64,000 nucleotides of DNA from Altererythrobacter aquiaggeris (GCF_037154015.1 NZ_JBANRL010000001.1:2232001-2296000), one strand, 5' to 3'. Positions 8,505 through 17,681 are shown, numbered from the stretch's first letter. Numbers and translations are program-made. The notes: generated from the sequence alone by a model not told the origin.

Positions 8505-9745
8505 CGCGCAGCCGCGTCGGCAGAGGGCACGCGCCGGCCGAACAATCTGCCCCGCTCGCTGAACAGGATGAGGCCAAGCGCCAGCAGCGCGCAGGTGAGC
8601 ATGGCAGTCGCCAGCGGCAGCGCCGTCCCGTCGTACAAATAGCCGATGAAGCTGCCCAGCAGTGCGCCGGTGATCATCCGCAGGCTGGTATGCGCCGACG
8701 ATGCCGCCCCCGCGATATGATAAAACGGTTGCATCGCAATCGAACTGAAATTCGCGCCGATAAAGCCCAGACAGGCCATTGACAGGCTGAGCAGCGGAAC
8801 AAATTCCCACAATGTCTGATCGGGCTGGCTGGCCGACCAGTATTGCGCGATGCAAACCACGACAAACGCCAGCAGGGCGGCGTGGCTCACCCGCCTTGCC
8901 CCGAACCGTTCGACGATCCGCGAATTGGTAAAATTGGCCAGCACCATGCCCAGCACCGCAGCGCCGAATATCAGCGCAAAACTGTTACCGGCGCCAAAGC
9001 TTTCACCGATCAATTGCTGCGATGAATTGAGAAAGCCGAACAGGGAACCAAACACCAGCGCGCTGCCAAGCACATAGCCTATAGCGCCGCGCTGCGTCAG
9101 CGCCTGTCCCATATTTCGCAGAATCGAACGCGCATCGATTTCCTGTTTGTTTTCAGGCGCCAGAGTTTCGGGCAAGCGCAGCCATGCCCAGCTCCCGACG
9201 ATGACGCCCATCACCGCCATCGATCCGAATATCCAGCGCCAACCGGCCACCATCAGGATAAGCTGCCCGATTGCGGGGGCAACAATCGGCACAACCAGAA
9301 ATATCATCATGATAAGCGACATCAGCCGCGCCATCCGGTCACCGCCCACCCGGTCACGCACGATTGCCGCGGGCACAACGCTCAGGCCGGCAGCGCCCAC
9401 GCCCTGCAACACGCGCAGGCCGACCAGCCAGGTAAAGTCGGTCACCACAACGCAGGCCAGCGATAGCACGATGTAAAACAGCAATCCGAAGGCCAGTACC
9501 GGACGCCGGCCAAACCTGTCGGCAAAGGCGCCGGGGAAAAACGCACCGATACCCGCGCCGAGGAAATACGCCCCGATCACCAGTTGGCGATCGTTACCGG
9601 TGACGCCGAAATCGCCCGCCATCGCGCCCAGTGCGGGCAGCATCGCGTCAATCCCGAAAGCCTGCAGGCTCATCAGCATCGCCATCAGTGCGATCAGTTC
9701 GCGTTCCCCCAACGGGGCGCGTAAGCGGGCTTGCGGGCGGTGCAT
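8501..9745 (-). CDS. Bcr/CflA-type MFS drug efflux transporter
   Basis: A 414-residue protein with about twelve hydrophobic segments. After helix 2 comes the MFS loop motif GAFADRFGRRPVLAFG, and helix 5 contains RVLQGVGAAGLSVVPAAIVRD, typical of the Bcr/CflA 12-TM drug:H+ antiporter group. It is expected in the inner membrane exporting small toxic compounds; the actual substrate cannot be told. The ATG at 9743-9745 opens MHRPQARLRAPLGERE just before the first helix; upstream in-frame sequence is low-complexity and rejected. It is divergent from dinB with a 115-bp gap. Confidence 0.85.
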   Translation of the reverse strand: MHRPQARLRAPLGERELIALMAMLMSLQAFGIDAMLPALGAMAGDFGVTGNDRQLVIGAYFLGAGIGAFFPGAFADRFGRRPVLAFGLLFYIVLSLACVVVTDFTWLVGLRVLQGVGAAGLSVVPAAIVRDRVGGDRMARLMSLIMMIFLVVPIVAPAIGQLILMVAGWRWIFGSMAVMGVIVGSWAWLRLPETLAPENKQEIDARSILRNMGQALTQRGAIGYVLGSALVFGSLFGFLNSSQQLIGESFGAGNSFALIFGAAVLGMVLANFTNSRIVERFGARRVSHAALLAFVVVCIAQYWSASQPDQTLWEFVPLLSLSMACLGFIGANFSSIAMQPFYHIAGAASSAHTSLRMITGALLGSFIGYLYDGTALPLATAMLTCALLALGLILFSERGRLFGRRVPSADAAAR

Positions 9746-9860
9746 TGTTGGTCCTTGGCCGCTGGATCGCGGTTTTGCCAGAAGGTTTTTGTATGAAACC
9801 CAAAGCGCATGAAACGCTGCAGAGTTCCGCCAGCAGCAAATCGCGCCTATCCTGCGGTGT

Positions 9861-11018
9861 ATGGATTCGCAGCTAGCCGATAATTTTGATGAGCCGGATG
9901 ATGAGCCGGATGGTGGGCCCGAACCCGAGGGCGGATTGCGCAAGATCATCCATGTCGACATGGATGCGTTTTTCGCCAGCGTGGAACAGCGCGACGACCC
10001 GTCGCTGCGCGGCAAGCCGGTGGCTGTCGGCGGTTCGGGCGGGCGCGGCGTGGTGGCTGCGGCAAGTTACGAAGCGCGAAAATTCGGCGTCAGGTCGGCC
10101 ATGCCCTCGGTCACCGCGAAACGCCGCTGCCCCGATCTGATATTTGTGAAATCGCGTTTCGATGCATATCGCGAGGCGTCAAATATCATCCGGGAAATTT
10201 TCAGGTTCTACACGCCGCATGTCGAACCGCTAAGCCTGGATGAAGCCTATCTGGATGTGACCGACGATTTGCACGGGATCGGTTCGGCAACACGTATTGC
10301 CCAGCTTATCCGCCAGAAAATCCGCGAGGAGACGCAGCTGACCGCGAGCGCAGGCGTCAGCTACAACAAATTTCTCGCCAAGCTCGCCAGCGACCAGAAC
10401 AAGCCCGACGGGATTTGCGTGATCCGCCCAGGCGAAGGTGCGGCGTTTGTCCAGTCGCTGGCGGTCAGACGGTTCCACGGGGTCGGGCCGCGCGGCGCGG
10501 AAAAAATGGCCAGGCTGGGGATCGAAACCGGGGCAGATCTGGCACAGAAAGATCTGGCCTGGATGCGCGCCAATTTCGGCAGCTTTGCGGATTATCTTTA
10601 CCGGGCGTGCCGGGGTATCGATCTGCGCCCGGTCAGGGCAAACCGTATCCGCAAATCGGTGGGCGGCGAGCGGACTTTCAGCGAAGACATATCCTCCGGC
10701 CCTGCGCTGCGCGAGACGATGGACCGGATCGTGGACATTGTGTGGGAGCGGATCGAACGGTCGAATTCGCGCGGGCGCACCGTCACATTGAAGCTGAAAT
10801 TCAACGATTTCCGGATCATGTCGCGGTCCAGATCGCTGCCCGACTATGTCGCGGATAAAGCCGAATTCCGCATGATCGGGCATGAACTGCTGGCCGATGT
10901 TGTGCCCTTGCCGCTGCCGATCCGGCTGATGGGACTGACATTGTCGTCGCTGGAGCGGGACGATGACGGAGATGTCAGGCGGCGCGAGGAAAAGGCCGGC
11001 CAATTGCCGTTGTTCTAA
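9861..11018 (+). CDS. dinB: DNA polymerase IV (Y-family)
   Basis: A 385-residue error-prone translesion polymerase. Catalytic motifs are present: HVDMDAFFASVEQ (first metal-binding aspartate) and LSLDEAYLDVT (second acidic pair), then a helix-hairpin-helix thumb and a little-finger domain. The C-terminus GQLPLF is a classic sliding-clamp binding peptide. The first 25 residues are an acidic extension with a repeated DEPD unit made by a short DNA repeat (9885-9912), preceding the normal start of the fold (KIIHVDMD). No GTTC-N7-GTTC LexA box was seen upstream. The stop overlaps convergent pgl by 4 bp. Confidence 0.95.
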   Translation: MDSQLADNFDEPDDEPDGGPEPEGGLRKIIHVDMDAFFASVEQRDDPSLRGKPVAVGGSGGRGVVAAASYEARKFGVRSAMPSVTAKRRCPDLIFVKSRFDAYREASNIIREIFRFYTPHVEPLSLDEAYLDVTDDLHGIGSATRIAQLIRQKIREETQLTASAGVSYNKFLAKLASDQNKPDGICVIRPGEGAAFVQSLAVRRFHGVGPRGAEKMARLGIETGADLAQKDLAWMRANFGSFADYLYRACRGIDLRPVRANRIRKSVGGERTFSEDISSGPALRETMDRIVDIVWERIERSNSRGRTVTLKLKFNDFRIMSRSRSLPDYVADKAEFRMIGHELLADVVPLPLPIRLMGLTLSSLERDDDGDVRRREEKAGQLPLF

Positions 11019-11635
11019 ACGAAACAGGTCACCGGCTGCGTGGCTGCGCCCAGCAATCGCGCAACGGGAAGGTCATGCTCGCGCATCATCGCCGCATCGA
11101 ACACGGCGCGCTTGTCCTCGCCGCGGATGACGAACAGCAAATTGTCGCTGCCCAGCAAGGAGGGAATGGTCAGCGTAATCCGGTCGAACGGAGCATCGGC
11201 AGGCAAGGGATCGGGCGTGAGCAGACGGACCGCTTGCGGATCGTCCACTTGCGGATCACTATCGGGAAACAGCGAGGCGATATGGCCGTCGGCGCCCATA
11301 CCCAGCCAGGCCAGCGCAAAATGCGGAATTTCTTCCATCACGCTGAGCGCGGCGACCCTGGCTCCGGCAGGCTCCAGCAAGGCGCGGATTTTGCCCGTGT
11401 TGCTGGCGGGATGATCTTCCGGCACCACGCGGTCGTCACCCGGCCAGACCACAATGCGGGACCAGTCCAGTTCGCTGGCGGCGAGAACTTTCAGGATGGG
11501 AAACGGCGTGGAACCGCCGGGCATGGTTATGGCAATCGGACCGTCGGTTGCGGCCAGCGCCAGCCGCAGACGGTTTTCCAGCCAGAAGGCAATCTGGCGG
11601 TCGTCAGCGCCTTCTTTGACAATCACGTTTTTCAT
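11015..11635 (-). CDS. pgl: 6-phosphogluconolactonase
   Basis: A 206-residue DevB/SOL-type lactonase that hydrolyses 6-phosphogluconolactone in the oxidative pentose phosphate or Entner-Doudoroff route. The family's conserved blocks are present: ITMPGGSTPFPIL, VVWPGDDRVVPEDHPASNTG and LGMGADGHIASLFP. The ATG at 11633-11635 (MKNVIVKEGADD) is preferred; an upstream ATG would add 17 residues without homology. It stands alone here, without zwf or edd neighbours. Confidence 0.93.
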   Translation of the reverse strand: MKNVIVKEGADDRQIAFWLENRLRLALAATDGPIAITMPGGSTPFPILKVLAASELDWSRIVVWPGDDRVVPEDHPASNTGKIRALLEPAGARVAALSVMEEIPHFALAWLGMGADGHIASLFPDSDPQVDDPQAVRLLTPDPLPADAPFDRITLTIPSLLGSDNLLFVIRGEDKRAVFDAAMMREHDLPVARLLGAATQPVTCFV

Positions 11636-11704
11636 CCGCGGGAGATAACACGGCGGATGCCCCGCGTCATTGCGGCGCGGCGCCAATTCCCGTGCAGGCT
11701 CTGG

Positions 11705-12166
11705 TCAACCAAGGATCGAGCCGAGAAACCAGACGCGCTCTTCCGCCATATCGGTCCAGTCGTCCAGCAACCCGTCGGTCGCATTATCTCCGGCCTTTTC
11801 AGCCAGATCTTTCATGCCCTTGAGGCGTTTCACCATCGCGGCATTGTCATCGCGCAATTCGCTGACCATGTCTTCTGCGGCAAGATCGGTGCTGTCCTGA
11901 TCCTTGATCTGGGTATTTTTGGCAATCGAGCCGATCGAGGTCAGTGTGGCCATGCCGTTCTTGCGCACCCGTTCACCGATAACGTCGATCTGGTCGCGGA
12001 TTTCTATCGCCTGATCGTCAAACAGCAGATGCAGGTCGCGGAACCGCGGACCTTTGACATGCCAATGAAAATGCTTGGTCTTTGTATAAAGCGCAAAGTG
12101 ATCTGCCAGCAAACCGTTGAGCTCCTGTACCAGTGCGGTCTTCGAATTGTCGCCCTTGTCGGCCAT
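11705..12166 (-). CDS. dps: Dps-type DNA-binding ferritin-like protein
   Basis: A 153-residue dodecameric mini-ferritin that oxidises and stores iron with peroxide and protects DNA. Ferroxidase-site residues lie in the Dps pattern: HFALYTKTKHFHWHVKGPRF, then DLHLLFDDQAIEIRDQIDVIGER. The N-terminus MADKGDNSK is short and basic, as in DNA-binding Dps. The start has a GGAAGGAAA ribosome site. No GGAAC-N16-CGTT stress promoter is visible in the 92-bp gap upstream, although dps is a frequent member of that regulon. Confidence 0.95.
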   Translation of the reverse strand: MADKGDNSKTALVQELNGLLADHFALYTKTKHFHWHVKGPRFRDLHLLFDDQAIEIRDQIDVIGERVRKNGMATLTSIGSIAKNTQIKDQDSTDLAAEDMVSELRDDNAAMVKRLKGMKDLAEKAGDNATDGLLDDWTDMAEERVWFLGSILG

Positions 12167-12258
12167 GATGATTTCCTTCCCGGGAATTTCGTGTTCGTAG
12201 GATCAATGCACCAGCCCGCCAATCGGTTTCGCCAAGTGTGACTATCGCAGCAATCGTA

Positions 12259-12822
12259 TTATCCGATCAGCCCGCGCGCATTCAGCGCAGCGAAAATGCC
12301 CGCCGCCAGCAGCAGCGCCGCCAAACCGCGCCTGGCCGGCCTCAGCGGCAGTCTGGCTTCCAGATCATCGCCCAACGCCCAACCGGCGCACAATGCGGCC
12401 ATCCCGCCCAGCGCGCCGCCAACTCCGGCTGCCAGCGGCGAAGGCGTCGCAACCGCAATGGCGAATATCAGGAAGCGCGCGCCATCACCCAATTGCCGCA
12501 TGACCAGTACGGCAAAGATGGCAAAAAACGATCGTGTCGGCTCTGCTAGTGCCCGTTCCGCACGGTTCCAGGCCAGTTCAACTGCTGCCAGAACAAGCGC
12601 CATCGCAACCAGCATCTGCTTGCCGGCCAAGGCAAGAAAGCCTGCGATTGCACCACCGGCAAACGCCATGACAGCCGCGCTTAGCGCCGCGCTGATGCAA
12701 CCGATAATCAGCAACCACGCCGGCGCGCCAAGCCTGCCCGAAAGCCGCGCGATCAGCGTCTGGTCTCTGGCACCTGCAGAAACCAGCAAAGCCGCCAGCA
12801 AGCTCAGAAAAAAGGACGGTAT
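12259..12822 (-). CDS. TMEM165/GDT1 (UPF0016)-like membrane protein, apparent ATA start
   Basis: About 187 residues, with six hydrophobic segments in two repeats. The C-terminal repeat holds RQLGDGARFLIFAIA, resembling but degenerate from the E-x-GDKT metal motif of GDT1 cation exchangers. The loss of the acidic residue makes transport uncertain. There is no ATG, GTG or TTG between the tRNA-Gly gene and the first helix. The ATA codon at 12822-12820 has GGAG exactly 7 nt upstream and yields IPSFFLSLLAALL, the expected beginning; a TTG at 12801 lies inside the first helix. The start is therefore probably a non-canonical ATA, or the gene is translationally damaged. Confidence 0.7.
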   Translation of the reverse strand: MPSFFLSLLAALLVSAGARDQTLIARLSGRLGAPAWLLIIGCISAALSAAVMAFAGGAIAGFLALAGKQMLVAMALVLAAVELAWNRAERALAEPTRSFFAIFAVLVMRQLGDGARFLIFAIAVATPSPLAAGVGGALGGMAALCAGWALGDDLEARLPLRPARRGLAALLLAAGIFAALNARGLIG

Positions 12823-12837
12823 GGCAATGCTCCGGAC

Positions 12838-12911
12838 TGGAGCGGGCGAAGGGAATCGAACCCTCGTCGTCAGCTTGGGAAGCTGCTGCTCTGCCATTGA
12901 GCTACGCCCGC
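12838..12911 (-). tRNA. tRNA-Gly (anticodon CCC)
   Basis: Folds as a full cloverleaf on the minus strand: acceptor GCGGGCG/CGCCCGC, D arm GCTC...GAGC, anticodon loop TTCCCAA (anticodon CCC), T arm AGGGTTCGATTCCCT, discriminator T and an encoded CCA. It reads glycine GGG codons. 74 nt including CCA. Confidence 0.95.
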
Positions 12912-13034
12912 CGTTGGAAACCGCGTCTGCCGCACTGGTTTTGCCTGGTCAATCGCCAAGCTCGGGGTTTGCCTTGGGGCCGGCGAAAGTCTAGAAGAAG
13001 GTTTGAAAGAATCGCATAGCGAAGAGGAATTATC

Positions 13035-14546
13035 ATGCGTCAGGTCAATCACTTCATCGCCGGCGGTCCGGGCGATACTGCCGCTGCGGCCGCTGCACGC
13101 CACCATGATATTTTCGATCCCAATCAGGGCGAGGTTCAAGCGCGCGTACCGCTGGGCAATGCCGCCCTGCTGGATCGCGCTGTCACCGCTGCCAAGGCTG
13201 CGCAGCCCGCATGGGCCGCCACCAATCCGCAAAAGCGCGCGCGCGTGATGTTTGCCTTCAAACAGCTTGTCGAAGCCAATATGGAAGACCTTGCCGCGCT
13301 GCTGTCCAGCGAACATGGCAAGGTGATTGCCGATGCGCGCGGCGATGTGCAGCGCGGGCTGGATGTCATCGAATTTGCCTGCGGCATTCCCCACGCGCTC
13401 AAGGGCGAATATACGCAGGGCGCGGGGCCCGGCATCGATGTGTATTCCATGCGCCAGCCGCTGGGCATCGGTGCGGGCATCACCCCGTTCAACTTTCCCG
13501 CGATGATCCCGATGTGGATGTTCGGTGTCAGTATCGCGGTGGGTAATGCCTTTATCCTGAAACCTTCTGAACGTGATCCCTCCGTGCCCGTCCGCCTCGC
13601 CGAATTGATGCTGGAAGCGGGCGCGCCCGAAGGCATTTTGCAGGTCGTCCACGGCGACAAGGAAATGGTCGATGCGATCCTCGACCATGAAGATATCGCC
13701 GCGGTCAGTTTCGTGGGCTCGTCCGATATCGCGCATTATGTGTACAAACGCGGCGTGGCTGCGGGCAAGCGTGTCCAAGCCATGGGCGGGGCGAAGAACC
13801 ACGGCATCGTGATGCCCGACGCTGATCTCGACCAGGTGGTCAACGACCTGTCCGGCGCGGCTTTCGGGTCGGCTGGCGAACGCTGTATGGCATTGCCGGT
13901 TGTGGTGCCGGTGGGTGAAGACACTGCCAACCGCCTGCGCGACAAGATGATCCCCGCGATCGAGAAGATGCGCGTGGGTATCTCGACCGATGCGGAGGCT
14001 GACTACGGCCCCGTCGTCACCGCCGAGCACAAGGCCCGCGTCGAAGGCTGGATCGATACGGCTGAAAAGGAAGGCGGCGAGATCGTGGTGGATGGCCGCG
14101 GCTTCAGCCTGCAAGGGCATGAGAAGGGCTTCTTCATCGGCCCCACGCTGATCGATCACGTCACGCCCGACATGCAAAGCTACAAGGAAGAGATTTTCGG
14201 CCCCGTGCTGCAGATCGTGCGGGCGAAGGATTTCGAGGAAGCTCTGGCTCTCCCCAGCAAGCACCAGTACGGCAATGGCGTCGCGATTTTCACGCGCAAC
14301 GGCCACGCAGCGCGCGAATTTGCCGCGCGCGTGAATGTCGGCATGGTCGGCATCAACGTGCCGATCCCCGTCCCCGTTGCCTATCACAGCTTCGGCGGCT
14401 GGAAACGCAGCGCATTCGGCGATACCAACCAGCACGGCATGGAAGGCATCAAGTTCTGGACCAAGGTGAAAACCATCACCCAGCGCTGGCCTGATGGCGG
14501 CGTGGGTAATGATGGCAATGCCTTCGTTATTCCGACTATGGGTTGA
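13035..14546 (+). CDS. mmsA: Methylmalonate-semialdehyde dehydrogenase (CoA-acylating)
   Basis: A 503-residue aldehyde dehydrogenase-superfamily enzyme turning methylmalonate semialdehyde into propionyl-CoA with NAD+ and CoA in valine catabolism. The signature Cys is in GSAGERCMA (C284). The N-terminal half has GITPFNFPAMIPMWM, typical of MmsA. It heads a six-gene plus-strand operon whose other members cover the remaining valine steps, and mmsB closes it. A 123-bp leader lies between tRNA-Gly and the start, which has a GAAGAGGAA ribosome site. Confidence 0.95.
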   Translation: MRQVNHFIAGGPGDTAAAAAARHHDIFDPNQGEVQARVPLGNAALLDRAVTAAKAAQPAWAATNPQKRARVMFAFKQLVEANMEDLAALLSSEHGKVIADARGDVQRGLDVIEFACGIPHALKGEYTQGAGPGIDVYSMRQPLGIGAGITPFNFPAMIPMWMFGVSIAVGNAFILKPSERDPSVPVRLAELMLEAGAPEGILQVVHGDKEMVDAILDHEDIAAVSFVGSSDIAHYVYKRGVAAGKRVQAMGGAKNHGIVMPDADLDQVVNDLSGAAFGSAGERCMALPVVVPVGEDTANRLRDKMIPAIEKMRVGISTDAEADYGPVVTAEHKARVEGWIDTAEKEGGEIVVDGRGFSLQGHEKGFFIGPTLIDHVTPDMQSYKEEIFGPVLQIVRAKDFEEALALPSKHQYGNGVAIFTRNGHAAREFAARVNVGMVGINVPIPVPVAYHSFGGWKRSAFGDTNQHGMEGIKFWTKVKTITQRWPDGGVGNDGNAFVIPTMG

Positions 14547-14551
14547 ATCCT

Positions 14552-15697
14552 ATGACAGACCAGTTTCAACTCACCGACGACCAGCTTGCGATCCAGGAAA
14601 TGGCGCAGCGGTTTACCGCCGATAACATCACGCCCCATGCGGCCGATTGGGACGAGAAGAAGATCTTCCCGCTCGCAGTGATCAAACAGACGGCGGAGCT
14701 GGGTTTCGGCGCGATTTACGTGTCCGAGGAATCGGGCGGCATCGGGCTTGGCCGGCTGGAGGCTGCGCTGATTATGGAGGCGATGGCTTATGGCTGCCCC
14801 GCTACCAGCGCGTTCATTTCGATCCACAATATGTCCGCCTGGATGATCGACCGCTTCGGCGGGGACGAGATCAAGGCGCGCTATCTGCCCGACCTGATCA
14901 GCATGGACAAGATCGCATCCTATTGCCTGACCGAACCCGGCAGCGGGTCCGACGCAGCGGCGCTGAAAACCACCGCCCGGCTCGACGGCGATCACTACAT
15001 CGTCAACGGAACGAAGCAGTTTATTTCGGGCAGCGGCGTGAATGATGTTTACGTTACCATGGTCCGCACCGGCGAAGATGGCGCGAAGGGCATTTCGTGT
15101 CTGGTCGTGGATAAGGACACGCCCGGCGTCAGCTTCGGCGCGCCCGAGCGCAAACTGGGCTGGAACGCCAGCCCCACCGCGCAGGTCATCTTCGAAGACG
15201 CGCGCGTGCCGGCCGCCAACCGCGTGGGCGCAGAGGGCGACGGCTTCCGCTTCGCCATGATGGGCCTCGACGGCGGACGGCTGAACATCGGTGCCTGCTC
15301 ATTGGGCGGGGCGCAGCGCTGCCTGGACGAAGCGGTTGCCTACACCAGGGAACGCCAGCAATTCGGCAAGCCAGTGTCGGACTTCCAGAACACGCAGTTC
15401 ATGCTCGCGGATATGGCGACCGATCTGGAGGCTGCCCGCGCGCTGCTTTATCTTGCAGCGGCCAAGGTTACTGCCAACTCGCCGGATAAATCGCGGTTCT
15501 CCGCCATGGCAAAACGGCTTGCGACCGATAATGGCAGCAAAATCGTCAACGATGCGCTGCAATTGTTCGGCGGTTATGGCTATCTCAAAGATTACCCGAT
15601 CGAGCGCTTCTGGCGCGATCTGCGGGTTCACTCCATCCTAGAAGGCACCAACCAGGTCATGCGCATGATCGTGGGCCGTGACCTTTTGCGCCAGTAA
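14552..15697 (+). CDS. Acyl-CoA dehydrogenase, probably isobutyryl-CoA dehydrogenase
   Basis: A 381-residue FAD acyl-CoA dehydrogenase with the family landmarks YCLTEPGSGSDAAA and a C-terminal EGTNQVMRMIVGRDLL. The catalytic base region reads KDYPIERFWRDLRVHSILEGTN, with Glu in the usual EGT position. Context between mmsA and the HIBYL-CoA hydrolase indicates isobutyryl-CoA to methacrylyl-CoA oxidation. The ATG at 14552 is 5 bp after the mmsA stop; an in-frame TTG at 14543 is disfavoured. Confidence 0.88.
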   Translation: MTDQFQLTDDQLAIQEMAQRFTADNITPHAADWDEKKIFPLAVIKQTAELGFGAIYVSEESGGIGLGRLEAALIMEAMAYGCPATSAFISIHNMSAWMIDRFGGDEIKARYLPDLISMDKIASYCLTEPGSGSDAAALKTTARLDGDHYIVNGTKQFISGSGVNDVYVTMVRTGEDGAKGISCLVVDKDTPGVSFGAPERKLGWNASPTAQVIFEDARVPAANRVGAEGDGFRFAMMGLDGGRLNIGACSLGGAQRCLDEAVAYTRERQQFGKPVSDFQNTQFMLADMATDLEAARALLYLAAAKVTANSPDKSRFSAMAKRLATDNGSKIVNDALQLFGGYGYLKDYPIERFWRDLRVHSILEGTNQVMRMIVGRDLLRQ

Positions 15698-15709
15698 GGG
15701 CTCTTAGAT

Positions 15710-16762
15710 TTGACCGAACATCTGAAAATTCACACGCACGGCAAAGTGGGGCATATCTCGCTGAACCGCCCCAAGGCGCTGCATGCGCTCACGCTGGATA
15801 TGTGCCACGCGATGAGCGCAGCACTGGCCGGATGGGCGGATGACGACAGCGTCGAGGCTATTATCCTCGATCATGCCGAGGGACGCGGGTTTTGCGCGGG
15901 CGGCGATATCAATCTGCTGCGCAAATCGGCGCTGGAAGATGGCGGCAAGACCGGCCGCGAGTTCTTCCATGACGAGTATCAGCTCAACCACCAGATGATG
16001 ACATATGACAAGCCCATCGTGTGTTTCATGGACGGTATCACCATGGGCGGCGGCGTGGGTATTGCCATGCCCGCAAAATTCCGCGTTGCGACGGAAAACA
16101 CGCGCTTTGCCATGCCCGAAACAGGGATCGGCCTGTTCCCCGATGTGGGCGGCGGCTGGCATCTTTCGCGCCTGGGCGGACGGCTTGGCCAGTTCCTTGC
16201 CCTGACAGGTGCGCGGCTGGACGGTGCGGAATGCCTGTGGGCCGGCATCGCAACGCATTATTTGCCTAGCGAAATGCTCGCCGATGCCAAGGCGCGGATC
16301 ATCGAAAAGCCTGACCGGATTTCGGGCGTGCTGTCCGAAATGGTCGGATCGCCGCCGAAAGCGCGGATCGAGGATAACGCGCTGAAAATTGCGAAGCATT
16401 TCGCATCGGACAAATATGAGGATATTCTTGCCAGCCTCGAAGCCGAAGATTCCGAGTGGGCGCAGAAGGAACGCGATACGCTGGGCACCAAAAGCCCGCA
16501 GACCTGCAAGGTTGCGCTGCGGCAATTGGCGCAAAGCGCCGCGCTGACCGATTTTGCCGACAATATGCGGATGGAATACCGCATCGCCAGCCGTGTGCTG
16601 ACGCGCCCCGATTTCGCAGAGGGCGTACGCGCGGTAATCGTGGACAAGACCAATGATCCCAAATGGAACCCGCCGACACCCGAAGAAGTCAGCGACGAAT
16701 TGCTGGACGCGATCTTCGCAGCCCTGCCAGCTGGTGAAGAATGGGTTCCACTTGCAAAGTAG
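15710..16762 (+). CDS. 3-hydroxyisobutyryl-CoA hydrolase
   Basis: A 350-residue crotonase-fold hydrolase releasing 3-hydroxyisobutyrate from its CoA ester. The family features are EGRGFCAGGDIN (oxyanion hole), DGITMGGGVGI and MPETGIGLFPDVGGGWHLSRL with the catalytic Glu/Asp. Length matches HIBCH (about 350) rather than simple enoyl-CoA hydratases (about 260). The start is a TTG at 15710, 12 bp after the upstream gene; the conserved HISLNRPKALHALT follows at residue 15, which supports it. Confidence 0.9.
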   Translation: MTEHLKIHTHGKVGHISLNRPKALHALTLDMCHAMSAALAGWADDDSVEAIILDHAEGRGFCAGGDINLLRKSALEDGGKTGREFFHDEYQLNHQMMTYDKPIVCFMDGITMGGGVGIAMPAKFRVATENTRFAMPETGIGLFPDVGGGWHLSRLGGRLGQFLALTGARLDGAECLWAGIATHYLPSEMLADAKARIIEKPDRISGVLSEMVGSPPKARIEDNALKIAKHFASDKYEDILASLEAEDSEWAQKERDTLGTKSPQTCKVALRQLAQSAALTDFADNMRMEYRIASRVLTRPDFAEGVRAVIVDKTNDPKWNPPTPEEVSDELLDAIFAALPAGEEWVPLAK

Positions 16763-16783
16763 AGACAGCAATTCCCCAAACTT

Positions 16784-16862
16784 CGTCATTCCCGCGAAAG
16801 CGGGAAACCAGTTGGGACGAAGCACGCGGACGCCCTAGGTTCCCGCTTTCGCGGGAATGACG
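16784..16862. repeat. REP/palindromic intergenic element with 23-bp inverted arms
   Basis: Two perfect 23-bp inverted arms, at 16784-16806 (beginning CGTCATTCCCGCGAAAGCGG) and 16840-16862, enclose 33 bp. Each arm also contains a small palindrome CCCGC-GAAA-GCGGG. This is the form of widely scattered extragenic palindromes. It splits the valine operon between the hydrolase and hydratase genes and could fold as a strong mRNA hairpin. Confidence 0.85.
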
Positions 16863-16894
16863 CATAGGGGTAAACAGGAGTTCAGGAGTTCAAG

Positions 16895-17680
16895 ATGGCT
16901 AGCTACGAAACGATCACCACCGAAACCCGCGGCGCGGTGACCATCGTCACACTGAACCGGCCCAAGGCGCTCAACGCGCTTAACAGTCAGGTGCTGGACG
17001 AACTGATCGATGCTTTTGCCGCATTCGAAGCAGATGACAGCCAGCGCTGCGCGGTTCTGACCGGATCGGGCGACAAGGCGTTTGCCGCCGGTGCCGACAT
17101 CAAGGAAATGGCCGACAAGGCTGCTGCCGATTTCTATCTGGAGGATTTTTTCGCCAAATGGACCAGCCATCTGGTCAAGGCTGTACGCAAGCCGTGGATC
17201 GCAGCGGTCAACGGTTTTGCGCTGGGCGGCGGGTGCGAACTGGCGATGATGGCAGACTTCATCATCGCCTCGGATCAGGCGAAATTCGGTCAGCCTGAAA
17301 TCAAGCTGGGCGTGGCCCCCGGCATGGGCGGCAGCCAGCGCCTGACACGCGCGGTTGGCAAGTCCAAAGCGATGGAAATGTGCCTGACAGGCCGGATGAT
17401 GGGCGGGGAGGAAGCCGAACGTTCGGGCCTTACCGCGCGCACCGTACCGCATGACGAATTGATGACCGAAGCGCTCAAAACCGCCACCGCCATTGCCGCA
17501 ATGCCGCCAATGGCTGCGATGGTGAACAAGGAAATGGTCAACGCCGCCTTCGAAACCGGGCTGGATCAGGGCGTTGTAACCGAACGCCGCCTGTTCCAGA
17601 TATTGACTGCCAGCGAAGACAGGGCCGAAGGCATGGCCGCATTCATCGAAAAACGTGAAGGCACATGGAAGGGCCGCTAG
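16895..17680 (+). CDS. Enoyl-CoA hydratase (methacrylyl-CoA hydratase candidate)
   Basis: A 261-residue crotonase with the two catalytic blocks [13 protein letters not shown] and [17 protein letters not shown], followed by [19 protein letters not shown] carrying the second catalytic Glu. It hydrates enoyl-CoA; context in the valine operon suggests methacrylyl-CoA to 3-hydroxyisobutyryl-CoA. A CAGGAGTTCAGGAGTT double ribosome site precedes the ATG. It follows the palindromic element and sits 1 bp before the next gene. Confidence 0.92.
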   Translation: MASYETITTETRGAVTIVTLNRPKALNALNSQVLDELIDAFAAFEADDSQRCAVLTGSGDKAFAAGADIKEMADKAAADFYLEDFFAKWTSHLVKAVRKPWIAAVNGFALGGGCELAMMADFIIASDQAKFGQPEIKLGVAPGMGGSQRLTRAVGKSKAMEMCLTGRMMGGEEAERSGLTARTVPHDELMTEALKTATAIAAMPPMAAMVNKEMVNAAFETGLDQGVVTERRLFQILTASEDRAEGMAAFIEKREGTWKGR

Positions 17681-17681
17681 A

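Noticed and set aside
11640..11704. LexA-type or other operator between pgl and dps
   Set aside because: Only short GC palindromes (such as CGCGG/CCGCG) are present, too common here to support a call.
12914..12960. GGAAAC...GTT upstream of mmsA as an EcfG promoter
   Set aside because: The -35 box has an extra A (GGAAAC) and lacks the CGTT; it does not match the three good examples in this window.
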